Shown here piece after piece: positions 1 to 7,234 of a DNA stretch of 26,838 nt (position 1 is its first letter; the number at the start of each line of letters is the position of its first letter). A model generated the notes under the pieces. The model saw only the letters and a program-made list of their open reading frames with translations. It was not told the origin of the DNA and searched no databases. Source of the DNA: DAOUJW01 sp034421015 (GTDB taxonomy: Bacteria > Chloroflexota > Dehalococcoidia > Lucifugimonadales > UBA2985); assembly GCA_034421015.1 (NCBI GenBank), contig DAOUKT010000011.1:1-26838 (forward strand), written 5' to 3'. A program made the position numbers and the translations under genes.

Positions 1-73
1 GTCATTCCCGCGAAAGCGGGAATCTGAAGTCGCCTATTAGGACGCTCTAGACCCCTGCTTTCGCAGGGGTGAC
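1..73. repeat. Paired-hairpin intergenic repeat, copy 1
   Basis: The element opens with GTCATTCC and closes with GGGGTGAC. Each end is a hairpin: TTCCCGC-GAAA-GCGGGAA at 5-22 and CCCCTGC-TTTC-GCAGGGG at 52-69. The two hairpins are related by inversion, so the whole unit looks like a small palindromic (MITE- or REP-like) element of about 73 bp. Positions 1-64 recur exactly at 26775-26838. No transposase or RAYT gene is present in the window. Confidence 0.8.
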
Positions 74-94
74 GAAGAGAAATCGCTCCAACTG

Positions 95-262
95 AGGTTA
101 TTCAAAGGTCTCCGCAGGCAGGAATCCAGGGTCCCCGATATAGACGGAGATAGATTCCGGCCCCCGCATCAAGTGCGGGGCAAGCTTCGCAGGAATGACG
201 ATAAACGTATTGCCTCCAAGACGTCGCCGTAGTTACGCAAAGGTCTCCGCAGGCAGGAATCC
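95..262. repeat. Mosaic of hairpin-repeat fragments
   Basis: The block holds two copies of a conserved segment containing AAAGGTCTCCGCAGGCAGG (95-127 and 231-262). It also holds an extended hairpin end at 153-199 that finishes in GGAATGAC. The nested stem CCCCGCA-TCAAG-TGCGGGG sits at 162-180. The 190-262 part is similar in inverse orientation to 26712-26790, so it belongs to the same family as the right-hand window end. No gene is visible here. Confidence 0.7.
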
Positions 263-392
263 GGAAGCAGCCCGCTTGCAATCCAATAGCCTTAATCTTC
301 TCTCTGTGAAGGCACAATTCCAAAGCATCCCCAGGACGCGGTTGTGCAAAAACTGCGCCAAAACATTCTGGAGACTCACGCAGCCGATTGGC

Positions 393-398
393 TATAAT
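393..398 (+). promoter_or_regulatory. Possible -10 box upstream of the HEAT-repeat gene
   Basis: A perfect TATAAT lies about 155 bases before the HEAT-repeat start. No convincing -35 hexamer is present at 16-18 bases, so this is only a weak promoter candidate. The stretch 263-554 otherwise shows no gene. Confidence 0.35.
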
Positions 399-554
399 GG
401 TCCCACGGCATCGACCGTTCGACGCAGGAATCAGCGCGGGGGCCGCAACGCCGGATGCGGCGAGGTACGCCCGGCAGAGGCTTTAACGCGAATGCGCTCT
501 TGGGCTATTATGGCAACAGCGGTCACGGCGAAAGAGTAAGGAGGTCCAGGCAAG

Positions 555-1457
555 GTGTCCCTGGAGCAGTTTCTGGGCGCAATCTCCGACAGCGAGCAGC
601 CTCTGCGCAACGCGGAGCTGATGACCCTGTCCGGCATGACCACCGAGGAGCTGGAGGCGATTCGCTCTGATTGGGAAGACATAGACCCCGACAGGAGGCA
701 GCAGGTGCTCCAGCGCCTCATAGACATTGCCGAGGACAACCTGGACGCGGACTTCGACAGCCTCTTCCGGCTGTGCCTCAAGGACGAGGACCCGGAGGTC
801 AGGGCGAAGGCCATTGAGGGCCTCTGGGAGTGCGACGACAGGGTCATAGTCGCGCCGCTGGCCCGTCTCCTGGGTGGGGACCCATCGGACAAGGTGAGGG
901 CGGCCGCCGCGATAGCCCTCGGCAAGTTCTCGTCGCTGGCCCAGCGAGGGAAGATACTCAGCAAGGACGGCGACAAAGTCCGGGAAGGCCTGACGGCTGT
1001 CATTCGCAACTCCGGTGAGACCCATGAGGTGCGACGACGCGCCGTCGAGGCCGTGGCCCCGTTCGACACTCCTGAGGTCCACCAGATCATCCGTGAGGCC
1101 TACGGCAGCGACAACTTCGAGATGAAGTGCAGCGCCGTATACGCCATGGGCAAGAGCTGCAATCCCCGGTGGCTGTCCACCATCCTGCAGGAGCTCAGCA
1201 ACCCGGACCCGGCCATGCGCTACGAGGCCTCCAACGCCTGTGGCGAGATGGGCGAGGAGGAGGCTGTGCCCCACCTCATCCATCTGTTCAAAGATGACGA
1301 CCAGCAGGCGCAGGCGTCGGCGATAGCGGCGGTTGGGGCCATAGGCGGGAACCTGGCCAAGAGGGCTTTGCTCAGCTGCCTCAAGTCCTCTGACGACGCG
1401 GTGGTGGAGGCCGCGGAGGAGGCGCTGGAGGTCCTGGGCGAGACTTCGGACCTGTAG
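555..1457 (+). CDS. HEAT-repeat protein
   Basis: This is a 300-residue soluble protein with no signal peptide or membrane segment. From about residue 65 to the end it consists of alpha-helical repeats of roughly 30-35 residues with the HEAT signature (DPEVRAKAIEGLW, DKVRAAAAIALGK, HEVRRRAVEAVAPF, PAMRYEASNACGEMG, QAQASAIAAVGAIG). The acidic N-terminus (1-60) is not repeat-like. HEAT arrays form curved scaffolds that bind proteins; no catalytic motif is seen and the partner is unknown. The GTG start is chosen because a near-perfect Shine-Dalgarno (TAAGGAGGT, 537-545) lies nine bases upstream. It appears to be a single-gene unit with hairpin repeats on both sides. The family is clear; the biological role is not. 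Confidence 0.85.
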   Translation: MSLEQFLGAISDSEQPLRNAELMTLSGMTTEELEAIRSDWEDIDPDRRQQVLQRLIDIAEDNLDADFDSLFRLCLKDEDPEVRAKAIEGLWECDDRVIVAPLARLLGGDPSDKVRAAAAIALGKFSSLAQRGKILSKDGDKVREGLTAVIRNSGETHEVRRRAVEAVAPFDTPEVHQIIREAYGSDNFEMKCSAVYAMGKSCNPRWLSTILQELSNPDPAMRYEASNACGEMGEEEAVPHLIHLFKDDDQQAQASAIAAVGAIGGNLAKRALLSCLKSSDDAVVEAAEEALEVLGETSDL

Positions 1458-1493
1458 GCCTAACCCTCTCCCTCCGGGCGCCATGCTCCCTTA

Positions 1494-1529
1494 CCGCTCA
1501 TGGTGAGCTTGTCGAACCACTTGAGCGGG
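1494..1529. repeat. REP-like hairpin, TTGTCGAACCA type
   Basis: An imperfect palindrome with CCGCTCA and TGAGCGG outer arms around TGAGCTTGTCGAACCA. A close copy in the opposite orientation is at 22357-22393. The following bases to about 1590 hold a related segment (CCCTTCGACATGCTCAGGG). It lies between the converging HEAT and ROK genes and could also serve as a bidirectional terminator, although no T-run follows. Confidence 0.6.
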
Positions 1530-1626
1530 TAACCGATGGCTGTTCCCGCCCCGCTCGCGCCCTTCGACATGCTCAGGGCGAGCGGTCTCATTGATGTTAT
1601 TGTCACATCCTGCAAATACTCTACCG

Positions 1627-2589
1627 TTACTCCAGCCCCTCAAAGACCATGTGCGCCGCGCCCAGCATCGAGGCGTCGTCTCCCAGCACGGAGGCCACAA
1701 CAGGTATGTTCGACTGGAGGTGCGCCATTGCCCGTCGCTGCATGACCGCTTTGAGGGGCGCGAAGAACAGGTGCAGGTCCCGGCAGACGCCCCCTCCCAA
1801 GACAATCATCTCAGGGTTGAAGATGTGCAGCAGGTTGGTAAGGCCCTGTCCCAGGTCCTCGGTGAACTGCTCAAGGACCTCCATAGCCAGGGGATCGCCC
1901 CGGGCGGCGGCCTCCATCACAGTCTCGGCCCTGACGCTGCCGTCGTCGTCCGCCATCGCTCGCATGGCGCTCTGCTCCCCCTGCTCCAGCCTCGACGTGG
2001 CGTTCCGGGCTATGGCGGTGCCGGAGGCCAGGGCCTCCAGGCAGCCGGTGTTGCCGCAGTTGCACAGCAGCCCGTTCCTGTCGATGCTCATGTGGCCCAG
2101 CTCCCCGGCGAAGCCACCCATGCCGAATATGGGGATGCCCTCGACAATCACGCCGCCGCCGATCCCGGTGCTCACCGTGATGTAGACCAGGTTCTCCACG
2201 CCCTGCCCCACGCCGTAGGCGTACTCCCCCACCGCGCCAAGGGTGGCGTCGTTGGCGATGCGCACGGGCAGCCCCAGCGACTCCTCAAGGGCTGCCTTGG
2301 GCGAGAAGCCGTCCCATCCGGGAAGGCTGGGCGGGTTGTACATGATCCCGGTCTCCGGGTCCACGGGGCTGCCCAGGGCAATGCCGACCCCGGCGAACCG
2401 GCCGCCGGCCGCGAGCATCAGGCGGGAGGCCGTCGCCGTGAGCCGGGCCATCGCCTGCTCCGTTCCCTGTTCGGCCAGTGTGGGGGCGCGCTCCCGCTGC
2501 AGCACCGAGCCGTCGCGGTCCACAACCGCCACCCGTGTGTTGGTGCCGCCCACGTCAATCGCCAGCGCCAGATCGCCCCTGCCTGCCAT
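1627..2589 (-). CDS. ROK-family sugar kinase (glucokinase-like)
   Basis: This 320-residue cytoplasmic kinase would phosphorylate a hexose or N-acetylhexosamine with ATP. The N-terminal phosphate-binding loop is IDVGGTNTRVAV (11-22), the catalytic Asp is in IANDATLG (Asp114), and the ROK signature with structural zinc site is GHM plus CNCGNTGCLE (His166, Cys176, Cys178, Cys183). A second glycine-rich loop, TGIGGGV (141-147), completes the fold. The start at 2589 is preferred over upstream in-frame starts because GGGAAGG sits just before it and the ROK domain begins at once. It is transcribed divergently from the AAA+ ATPase gene. The family is certain. Glucose is the commonest substrate for this layout, but specificity cannot be read from the sequence. 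Confidence 0.9.
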   Translation of the reverse strand: MAGRGDLALAIDVGGTNTRVAVVDRDGSVLQRERAPTLAEQGTEQAMARLTATASRLMLAAGGRFAGVGIALGSPVDPETGIMYNPPSLPGWDGFSPKAALEESLGLPVRIANDATLGAVGEYAYGVGQGVENLVYITVSTGIGGGVIVEGIPIFGMGGFAGELGHMSIDRNGLLCNCGNTGCLEALASGTAIARNATSRLEQGEQSAMRAMADDDGSVRAETVMEAAARGDPLAMEVLEQFTEDLGQGLTNLLHIFNPEMIVLGGGVCRDLHLFFAPLKAVMQRRAMAHLQSNIPVVASVLGDDASMLGAAHMVFEGLE

Positions 2590-2617
2590 GCTGCCTTCCC
2601 TGCAATTGTGATGAACC

Positions 2618-2623
2618 ATGATA
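2618..2623 (-). promoter_or_regulatory. Extended -10 promoter for the ROK kinase
   Basis: Read on the minus strand this is TATCAT preceded by TGG, an extended -10 (TGnTATCAT). It would place the transcript start about 20 bases before the ATG at 2589. No good -35 is visible, which is normal for extended -10 promoters. Confidence 0.4.
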
Positions 2624-2645
2624 CCACGAGGCCTTTGCCGCGGGT

Positions 2646-2651
2646 TATAAT
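2646..2651 (+). promoter_or_regulatory. -10 box for the AAA+ ATPase gene
   Basis: A perfect TATAAT sits in the divergent ROK/ATPase intergenic region, about 130 bases before the ATPase ATG. The -35 is not evident. A TTGACA at 2716-2721 has no -10 at suitable spacing and was not called. Confidence 0.35.
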
Positions 2652-2783
2652 GGCGGGGGATGTGCGACCCTTCGCCCGTCCGATGGGCGCGGAAGAGGGG
2701 TGGCACGCTTCCATTTTGACACCGCGTTGTCTAGTATTAGGAGAGTCCGGCCCACTGGACCAAGAAACGATAGGGGGAGCTTT

Positions 2784-4187
2784 ATGACTGCTACCCAGAA
2801 GGCAGAGACCCTGAGGGAGCTGAAGGACAGCGGCTACCAGGTGGTGGGGGTGAGAGAGGAGCTCAGGCGCAACCTGGTCAAGAAGATTGTAGCCGGGGAG
2901 GAGCTGTTCCCGGGGATTGTCGGCTACAGCGAGACGGTCGTCCCGCAGATAGAGAACGCCATCCTGGCAGGGCAGGACATAATCCTGCTGGGCGAGCGGG
3001 GTCAGGCCAAGTCCAGGATCATCCGCTCTCTGGTTGACCTCCTGGACGAGGAGATTCCCTGCATTGCGGGCTGCGAGATCAACTGCAACCCCTTTGAACC
3101 AATCTGCAAGGCCTGCATCGTCATGCTCGAAAAGGCTGGGGACGACCTGCCCATTTCGTGGCTGGCGCGTGATGACCGGTACGGAGAGAAGCTGGCGACC
3201 CCGGACATAGCCGTCGCCGACCTCATTGGCGAGGTTGACCCCATCAAGGTCGCTGAGGGCCGCTACCTCTCGGACGAGCTCACGGTGCACTTTGGGCTGA
3301 TACCCAGGACAAACCGGGGAATCTTCGCCATCAACGAGCTTCCGGACCTGGCGGAGCGCATCCAGGTGGGCCTGTTCAACCTGATGGAGGAGCGGGACGT
3401 CCAGATAAAGGGGTACAGGATACGCCTGCCCCTGGACGTGTACCTGGTGGCCAGCGCCAACCCGGAGGACTACACCAACCGCGGGCGCATCATCACGCCC
3501 CTCAAGGACCGATATGGCGCCCAGATACGCACCCACTACCCGGAGTACCCGGAGGAGGAGGTGCAGATCATGGAGCAGGAGCGGTCGACCTTTGACGACA
3601 TGGAAGACCAGGTGACGGTGCCCGGCTTCATGAAGGAGATAGTTGCCGAGGTGACGGGCCTGGCGCGCCGCAGCGGGGAGATCAACCAGCGCTCCGGCGT
3701 GAGCGTGAGGGTGACTATCGCCAACTACGAGAGCATCATCAGCAACGCCTACAAGCGCGCCCTGCGTTTCGGCGAGGGCAAGGTTGTGCCCCGCATCAGC
3801 GACCTTGCGGCCATTGTACCGTCGACAATGGGCAAGATTGAGCTGGAGACAATGGAGGAGGGGCGCGAGGCAAAGCTGATGGAGGACCTGACCAGGAGGG
3901 CAGTTCTCAACATATTCGGCCGCTACGTGGACATGGAGGACATGGAGGGGATTGTGGAGGCCTTTGAGGAGGGCATAGTCATCGAGACGGGGAGCGACAG
4001 GCCGTCGATGGAGTACGTGACCCTGCTTGGGGAGGTGGAAGCCTTTGACGAGCCCATCAAACGGCTGGGCGCGGACAACACCCACGGCGTAATCGCCTCG
4101 GCGATGGAGTTCATACTGGAGGGCCTGCACCTGAAGAGGCGACTCAACAAGGACCGTGTGGGGGGAAGATTCCACTACAGCGGCTAG
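2784..4187 (+). CDS. MoxR/Mg-chelatase-type AAA+ ATPase
   Basis: This 467-residue AAA+ ATPase belongs to the group usually annotated as magnesium chelatase or sigma-54-interacting ATPase. It is not a chlorophyll enzyme and no other chelatase subunit is present. Walker A is GERGQAKS (70-77), the Walker B region is GIFAINELPDL (179-189), and sensor 1 is Asn in LVASANPEDY (221-230), followed by the conserved arginine-rich TNRGRIITPLKDRYG. A five-cysteine cluster (Cys93, 97, 101, 108, 111) between Walker A and B could bind metal. The ATG at 2784 follows AGGGGGAG. Such ATPases generally act with a VWA-domain partner as a chaperone or metal-insertion machine; no VWA gene is adjacent here. The family is firm; the target is unknown. 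Confidence 0.85.
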   Translation: MTATQKAETLRELKDSGYQVVGVREELRRNLVKKIVAGEELFPGIVGYSETVVPQIENAILAGQDIILLGERGQAKSRIIRSLVDLLDEEIPCIAGCEINCNPFEPICKACIVMLEKAGDDLPISWLARDDRYGEKLATPDIAVADLIGEVDPIKVAEGRYLSDELTVHFGLIPRTNRGIFAINELPDLAERIQVGLFNLMEERDVQIKGYRIRLPLDVYLVASANPEDYTNRGRIITPLKDRYGAQIRTHYPEYPEEEVQIMEQERSTFDDMEDQVTVPGFMKEIVAEVTGLARRSGEINQRSGVSVRVTIANYESIISNAYKRALRFGEGKVVPRISDLAAIVPSTMGKIELETMEEGREAKLMEDLTRRAVLNIFGRYVDMEDMEGIVEAFEEGIVIETGSDRPSMEYVTLLGEVEAFDEPIKRLGADNTHGVIASAMEFILEGLHLKRRLNKDRVGGRFHYSG

Positions 4188-4211
4188 GGCGCTCCGCCCC
4201 TCCCCTCCGGT

Positions 4212-4240
4212 TTCTCAATCCTGAGTTTATGGTTTACAAT
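4212..4240 (+). promoter_or_regulatory. Sigma70-type promoter for the alpha/beta hydrolase
   Basis: TTCTCA (4212-4217, 4/6) and TACAAT (4235-4240, 5/6) are separated by 17 bases and lie about 85 bases before the hydrolase start. This suggests the hydrolase is transcribed independently of the ATPase. Confidence 0.45.
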
Positions 4241-4325
4241 GTAGCCGCCTTTCGCCTCGTGGAATCGCATGAGGCGGAGAGGCTTCGGGACATCGAAAGC
4301 GCCACACAATCTTGAGGAGGATAGT

Positions 4326-5114
4326 ATGCCCAAAGTAACCGCCAACGGAGTGGAGATTGCCTACAACGATCAAGGAAGCGGCGACGCCGTAGTTCTGGTC
4401 CACGGATTCCCTCTGGACAAGAGCATGTGGGACGCCCAGGCCGCCGCGCTATCGGCGGGCTGCCGGGTCATAACCCCGGACCTGAGGGGACACGGCGAGT
4501 CCCAGGTCACGCCCGGGCCCTACACAATGGAGCTTCTGGCCGACGACCTGAAGGGGCTTCTGGATGCCCTGGGCCTGGACAAGGTCGCGCTGGGCGGGTT
4601 CTCCATGGGCGGCTACGTCGCGTTCTCGTTTATGCGGAAGTACGCGGACAGGGTTTCCTCTCTGATGCTGCTGGACACCAGGCCCCAGCCGGACTCGGAC
4701 GAGGCGAAAGAGGGCCGCGAGCGGACGGCCCAGGCTGTGGAGAGCGATGGCGCATCGGCCGTTGCCGGTCTGGTCAACAGGCTGCTGGCCGAGGAAACCG
4801 TGGCCAACCGGCAGGACGTTGTGGACCGGGTGGCGGCGATGATTGCCGCCTGCCCCGTAGAGGCCATAGCTGGAGACCTGCGGGGCATGGCCCTGCGGGG
4901 CGACTCCACCGACCTGCTGGCCGGCATTAGCGTCCCCACGCTGGTTGTCGTGGGCGACCAGGACGTCATCACGCCACCGGCCGAGTCCCAGATGATGGCC
5001 TCCACCATTCCCAACGCCACGCTGGTGGAGATTGCGGGCGCGGGCCACCTGTCCAACCTGGAGGCCCCGGACGCCTTCACCTCCGCCATCCGCGACTTCC
5101 TGAGTGCGAGCTAG
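4326..5114 (+). CDS. Alpha/beta-hydrolase-fold protein
   Basis: This 262-residue protein has a full alpha/beta hydrolase fold and a complete triad: nucleophile Ser93 in GFSMGG, Asp213 in GDQDVITPP, and His241 in GAGHLSNLEAP. The oxyanion-hole motif is VLVHGFPLDKSMW (23-35), and PDLRGHGES is the typical strand-4 motif. There is no signal peptide, so it is cytoplasmic. The ATG follows GAGGAGG (4314-4320) by five bases. It resembles esterases and enol-lactone-hydrolase- or pimeloyl-ester-type hydrolases; the substrate cannot be told from sequence. It stands alone between the ATPase and a repeat cluster. Confidence 0.88.
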   Translation: MPKVTANGVEIAYNDQGSGDAVVLVHGFPLDKSMWDAQAAALSAGCRVITPDLRGHGESQVTPGPYTMELLADDLKGLLDALGLDKVALGGFSMGGYVAFSFMRKYADRVSSLMLLDTRPQPDSDEAKEGRERTAQAVESDGASAVAGLVNRLLAEETVANRQDVVDRVAAMIAACPVEAIAGDLRGMALRGDSTDLLAGISVPTLVVVGDQDVITPPAESQMMASTIPNATLVEIAGAGHLSNLEAPDAFTSAIRDFLSAS

Positions 5115-5165
5115 GACAGCCTGTCATGACCGTCCGATCATTTCCTGCGACTTGCTCAGAGCCTG

Positions 5166-5184
5166 CCCCGTACTTGATACGGGG
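5166..5184. repeat. CTTGA-loop hairpin
   Basis: The stem is CCCCGTA-CTTGA-TACGGGG, a perfect 7-bp stem with the same loop as copies at 162-180, 8804-8824 and 22433-22451. The stem pair T:A here replaces C:G in two of the other copies, a compensating change. Confidence 0.7.
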
Positions 5185-5214
5185 ATGAGCGGACGTGAAC
5201 TACTGACGATGGTT

Positions 5215-5242
5215 GTAGGGGCGGTTCGCGAACCGCCCCTAC
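5215..5242. repeat. 28-bp perfect palindrome
   Basis: The palindrome is perfect across 14 bases per arm, starts GTAGGGGCGG and centres on TTCGCGAA. It lies between the 3' ends of the converging hydrolase and lipoprotein genes. The form resembles dispersed REP-type palindromes. As RNA it would fold fully, but no T-run follows, so a terminator role is unproven. Confidence 0.75.
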
Positions 5243-5313
5243 CTCTCTGACCTAACCGCGGCTGAGAAACAGGGAGCCTCCGCTCTGATTCGCCTGATGG
5301 GACTTGGCCTGTG

Positions 5314-6111
5314 TCACGCCCGAGGCGACAGCGACGCGGCCACCTTCAGCAGGAACTCCTCCGTGATTGGGCCGTCCAGGAAGCCCGATACTGTGAACCA
5401 GTAACCATCCTGCTTCCAGAGGAGCGTCAGCAGAGGAGGAAAGTCGGGGGGCCTTGCGGGGAGCAGGTGGCGTTCTCCGAGAGCGCCGTTGATGATTGCC
5501 GGCTCACCGTTGATGCCAAACTCCGACGAGTGCTGGGAGAGCCTGAATCCGTTCACGGTGTCTCCCGGCACGTGCCAGCCGTGCTCCACGAATCTGCTCT
5601 CGAAGCTGGCCGATCCCATCTTTGAAACGGAGATGGAGTCGTTTTGCATGAACCCGTCGGGCAGGTTGGCGGGAACGTAGATCGGGAAACCGGTTACGCA
5701 CTCCGCCTCCTCGTATGAGGAGACGTTCCAGAACTGTGAACCGAAACTGCGAATACTCGCTGGACGATCTGGGTCGGGGGTGTTGGTGGGAAAGAGGGCG
5801 GCGCAGTCCAGGGGGATGATTTCACCCTGGTCAATGGACACGGTCCCTTGGGTTTCGGTTGCCACGGGAGCGGGGTCTGCACCAGCAGCGTCGGGGGTTT
5901 GGATGGCCGGGGGCGTACCGGTTGGCCGTGTTGCGGGAGACGGGATAGATCTGTCCGTTGGCTCAAGGGTGGGGGCCGCTGCCGGCGTAGGGGTCGGTTG
6001 CAGGGTAGGAGTGGACTCTTCCTGCTGCGTGCAGGCGGCCGCCGCGAGCAGGCCCAGCGCCAGGGCCGTGATTACCCACACGATTCTCCGTGAGACCAGC
6101 CATGAGCGCAT
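5314..6111 (-). CDS. Predicted lipoprotein with Pro/Thr-rich linker
   Basis: This 265-residue exported protein of unknown function begins with a basic and then hydrophobic signal segment (residues 1-26) ending LLAAAAC. Cys27 is the likely lipidation site, although Ala at -3 makes the lipobox non-ideal. A Pro/Thr/Ala-rich linker spans about 28-85, typical of surface lipoproteins of Chloroflexota. A globular domain of about 170 residues follows (FPIYVPANLPDGF and LLTLLWKQDGYWFTVSG are notable). The latter resembles a domain of unknown function that tests whether a prediction is positive, but I do not recognise a named family. The start at 6111 is supported by AAGGAGG about eleven bases upstream. 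The gene converges with the hydrolase and has a long gene-free region upstream. Confidence 0.75.
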   Translation of the reverse strand: MRSWLVSRRIVWVITALALGLLAAAACTQQEESTPTLQPTPTPAAAPTLEPTDRSIPSPATRPTGTPPAIQTPDAAGADPAPVATETQGTVSIDQGEIIPLDCAALFPTNTPDPDRPASIRSFGSQFWNVSSYEEAECVTGFPIYVPANLPDGFMQNDSISVSKMGSASFESRFVEHGWHVPGDTVNGFRLSQHSSEFGINGEPAIINGALGERHLLPARPPDFPPLLTLLWKQDGYWFTVSGFLDGPITEEFLLKVAASLSPRA

Positions 6112-6862
6112 CTTTGGGGCGCCCTCCTTCCGGCTGTATTCTACACTCGACCGGGGAGGCGCGTCGCTGACTGAGCCGGGCCCATTTCCCGGGGACTCAC
6201 GCGTGAAATTCGATAGTCCGCGCCCATTGGACACCAGATTTGCATAATTCGTAGCGTGGACAGAATGGGCAATGACCCTCGTTGCTTCATGCACGATTCA
6301 ACAACAAGGAGGAGGCATAACGCCGTATTCCTCCAAAATACTTGAGCATAGTGCAGAGTTACGCTCATTGACAGGCCCTTGCTGCATTGATAATATGCGA
6401 TGCAGCAAGACAGGGCTACCCGACCCCCTCCGATAATACTACTGCCCATCCAAGGAGTTGCTATGGCGCGCCCGAACCCGCTACAGGAAAGAAGTATGGA
6501 GTTCCGCATGATTGAATGCGGGACTATCCACCAATATTTGTCGACCTGCTCATCATACTATCTGGCGTGGCCTCCCTTGATGGCCCGACGCCATCGACAC
6601 TCGCTTCCCTGCGATCCTTAGCTCTTCTCCGCAACAACTGGATATTCCTCATTCGTAGGCAACCCTGGCCGTATTGAGGCATCCCCGGTGCGCGCGGTCG
6701 CGCCCCTTGTCCCCCAAAGTCGGACATCCCCCGAATAGACCCGCGTCCCAATTTGACCCGCAATAGCATATCCGAGTCGGATGTCTCTGAAGGCCGGGAA
6801 AGGTCGATGCGTATGCATAATGCGTATCGAAGCCAGGAGCACAGAACCCCAAGGAGGTTAGA
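6112..6862. other. 750-bp gene-free region
   Basis: No reading frame here looks coding: short frames on both strands have odd composition, no ribosome-binding site and no recognisable domain. It holds none of the GTCATTCC repeats found elsewhere. The only structured element is the promoter/dyad at 6368-6409. A weak CATAAT at 6816-6821 lies closer to panD. The region separates the minus-strand lipoprotein gene from the plus-strand panD cassette and may carry regulation for both. Confidence 0.5.
6368..6409 (+). promoter_or_regulatory. Promoter overlapped by a 10-bp dyad
   Basis: A perfect -35 TTGACA (6368-6373) is followed at 17 bases by TAATAT (6391-6396). A perfect inverted repeat CTTGCTGCAT (6378-6387) / ATGCAGCAAG (6400-6409), with a 12-base AT-rich centre, brackets the -10. 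This is the geometry of a repressor-controlled promoter. It would read toward panD, with a leader of about 460 bases. Confidence 0.45.
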
Positions 6863-7234
6863 ATGAAGATAGTGCTTAACTCCAAAATTCATAGAGCCTG
6901 GATAACGGACACCAACCCCGAGTACGTGGGCAGCATCATCATTGACAGGGCCCTAATGGACAAGTGTGACCTGTGGGAGTACGAAAAGGTGCTCATCTGC
7001 AACGTCAACAACGGGGCGCGGTGGGAGACCTACGTCCTGGCAGGCGACCGCGACTCCGGCACGGTGTCCGTACAGGGCGCGGGCGCGCGGCTTTGTGAGA
7101 AGGGCGATTGCGTAATCATCCTCGCTTTTGACGTCACCGACGAGCCTGTGGAGCCGAAGATGATCCTGGTGGACCAGGACAACAGGTTCGTTGAGTACCT
7201 GGAAGGCATCCCCGCTTATGAAAAGGTTCACTGA
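6863..7234 (+). CDS. panD: Aspartate 1-decarboxylase (PanD family)
   Basis: This is a small pyruvoyl enzyme (123 residues; family usually 115-140) that decarboxylates L-aspartate to beta-alanine, the precursor of pantothenate and CoA. The proenzyme self-cleaves at Gly23-Ser24 in YVGSIIID, and Ser24 becomes the pyruvoyl group. Lys8, His10 and Tyr21 match E. coli Lys9, His11 and Tyr22; Arg53, Thr56 and Tyr57 in GARWETY match Arg54, Thr57 and Tyr58. The usual VNGAAA is VQGAGA here, so the position of Asn72 is Gln71. The ATG follows a strong AAGGAGGT (6851-6858). No panB or panC is in the window. Instead the next gene overlaps the 3' end by 17 bases and encodes a methyltransferase, which raises a role outside CoA synthesis. 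Confidence 0.88.
   Translation: MKIVLNSKIHRAWITDTNPEYVGSIIIDRALMDKCDLWEYEKVLICNVNNGARWETYVLAGDRDSGTVSVQGAGARLCEKGDCVIILAFDVTDEPVEPKMILVDQDNRFVEYLEGIPAYEKVH

Noticed and set aside
1..262. CRISPR array
   Set aside because: Repeats are irregular in spacing and are self-complementary hairpins with no regular unique spacers; no cas gene is present.
483..1484. Long minus-strand open frame opposite the HEAT-repeat gene
   Set aside because: Antisense shadow of a gene with a strong ribosome-binding site and clear HEAT repeats.
2716..2721. TTGACA as -35 for the AAA+ ATPase
   Set aside because: No acceptable -10 lies 15-19 bases downstream.
2418..4175. Long open frame on the minus strand opposite the AAA+ ATPase
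   Set aside because: It is a GC-rich antisense shadow: no domain, low-complexity composition, and the plus strand holds a clear AAA+ protein.
6400..6621. Possible small gene just after the dyad promoter
   Set aside because: It starts within the dyad, has no ribosome-binding site, and its translation lacks any protein-like pattern.
7191..7217. Earlier TTG start for the first methyltransferase
   Set aside because: It would lengthen the overlap with panD and adds non-conserved residues; the ATG at 7218 is preferred.
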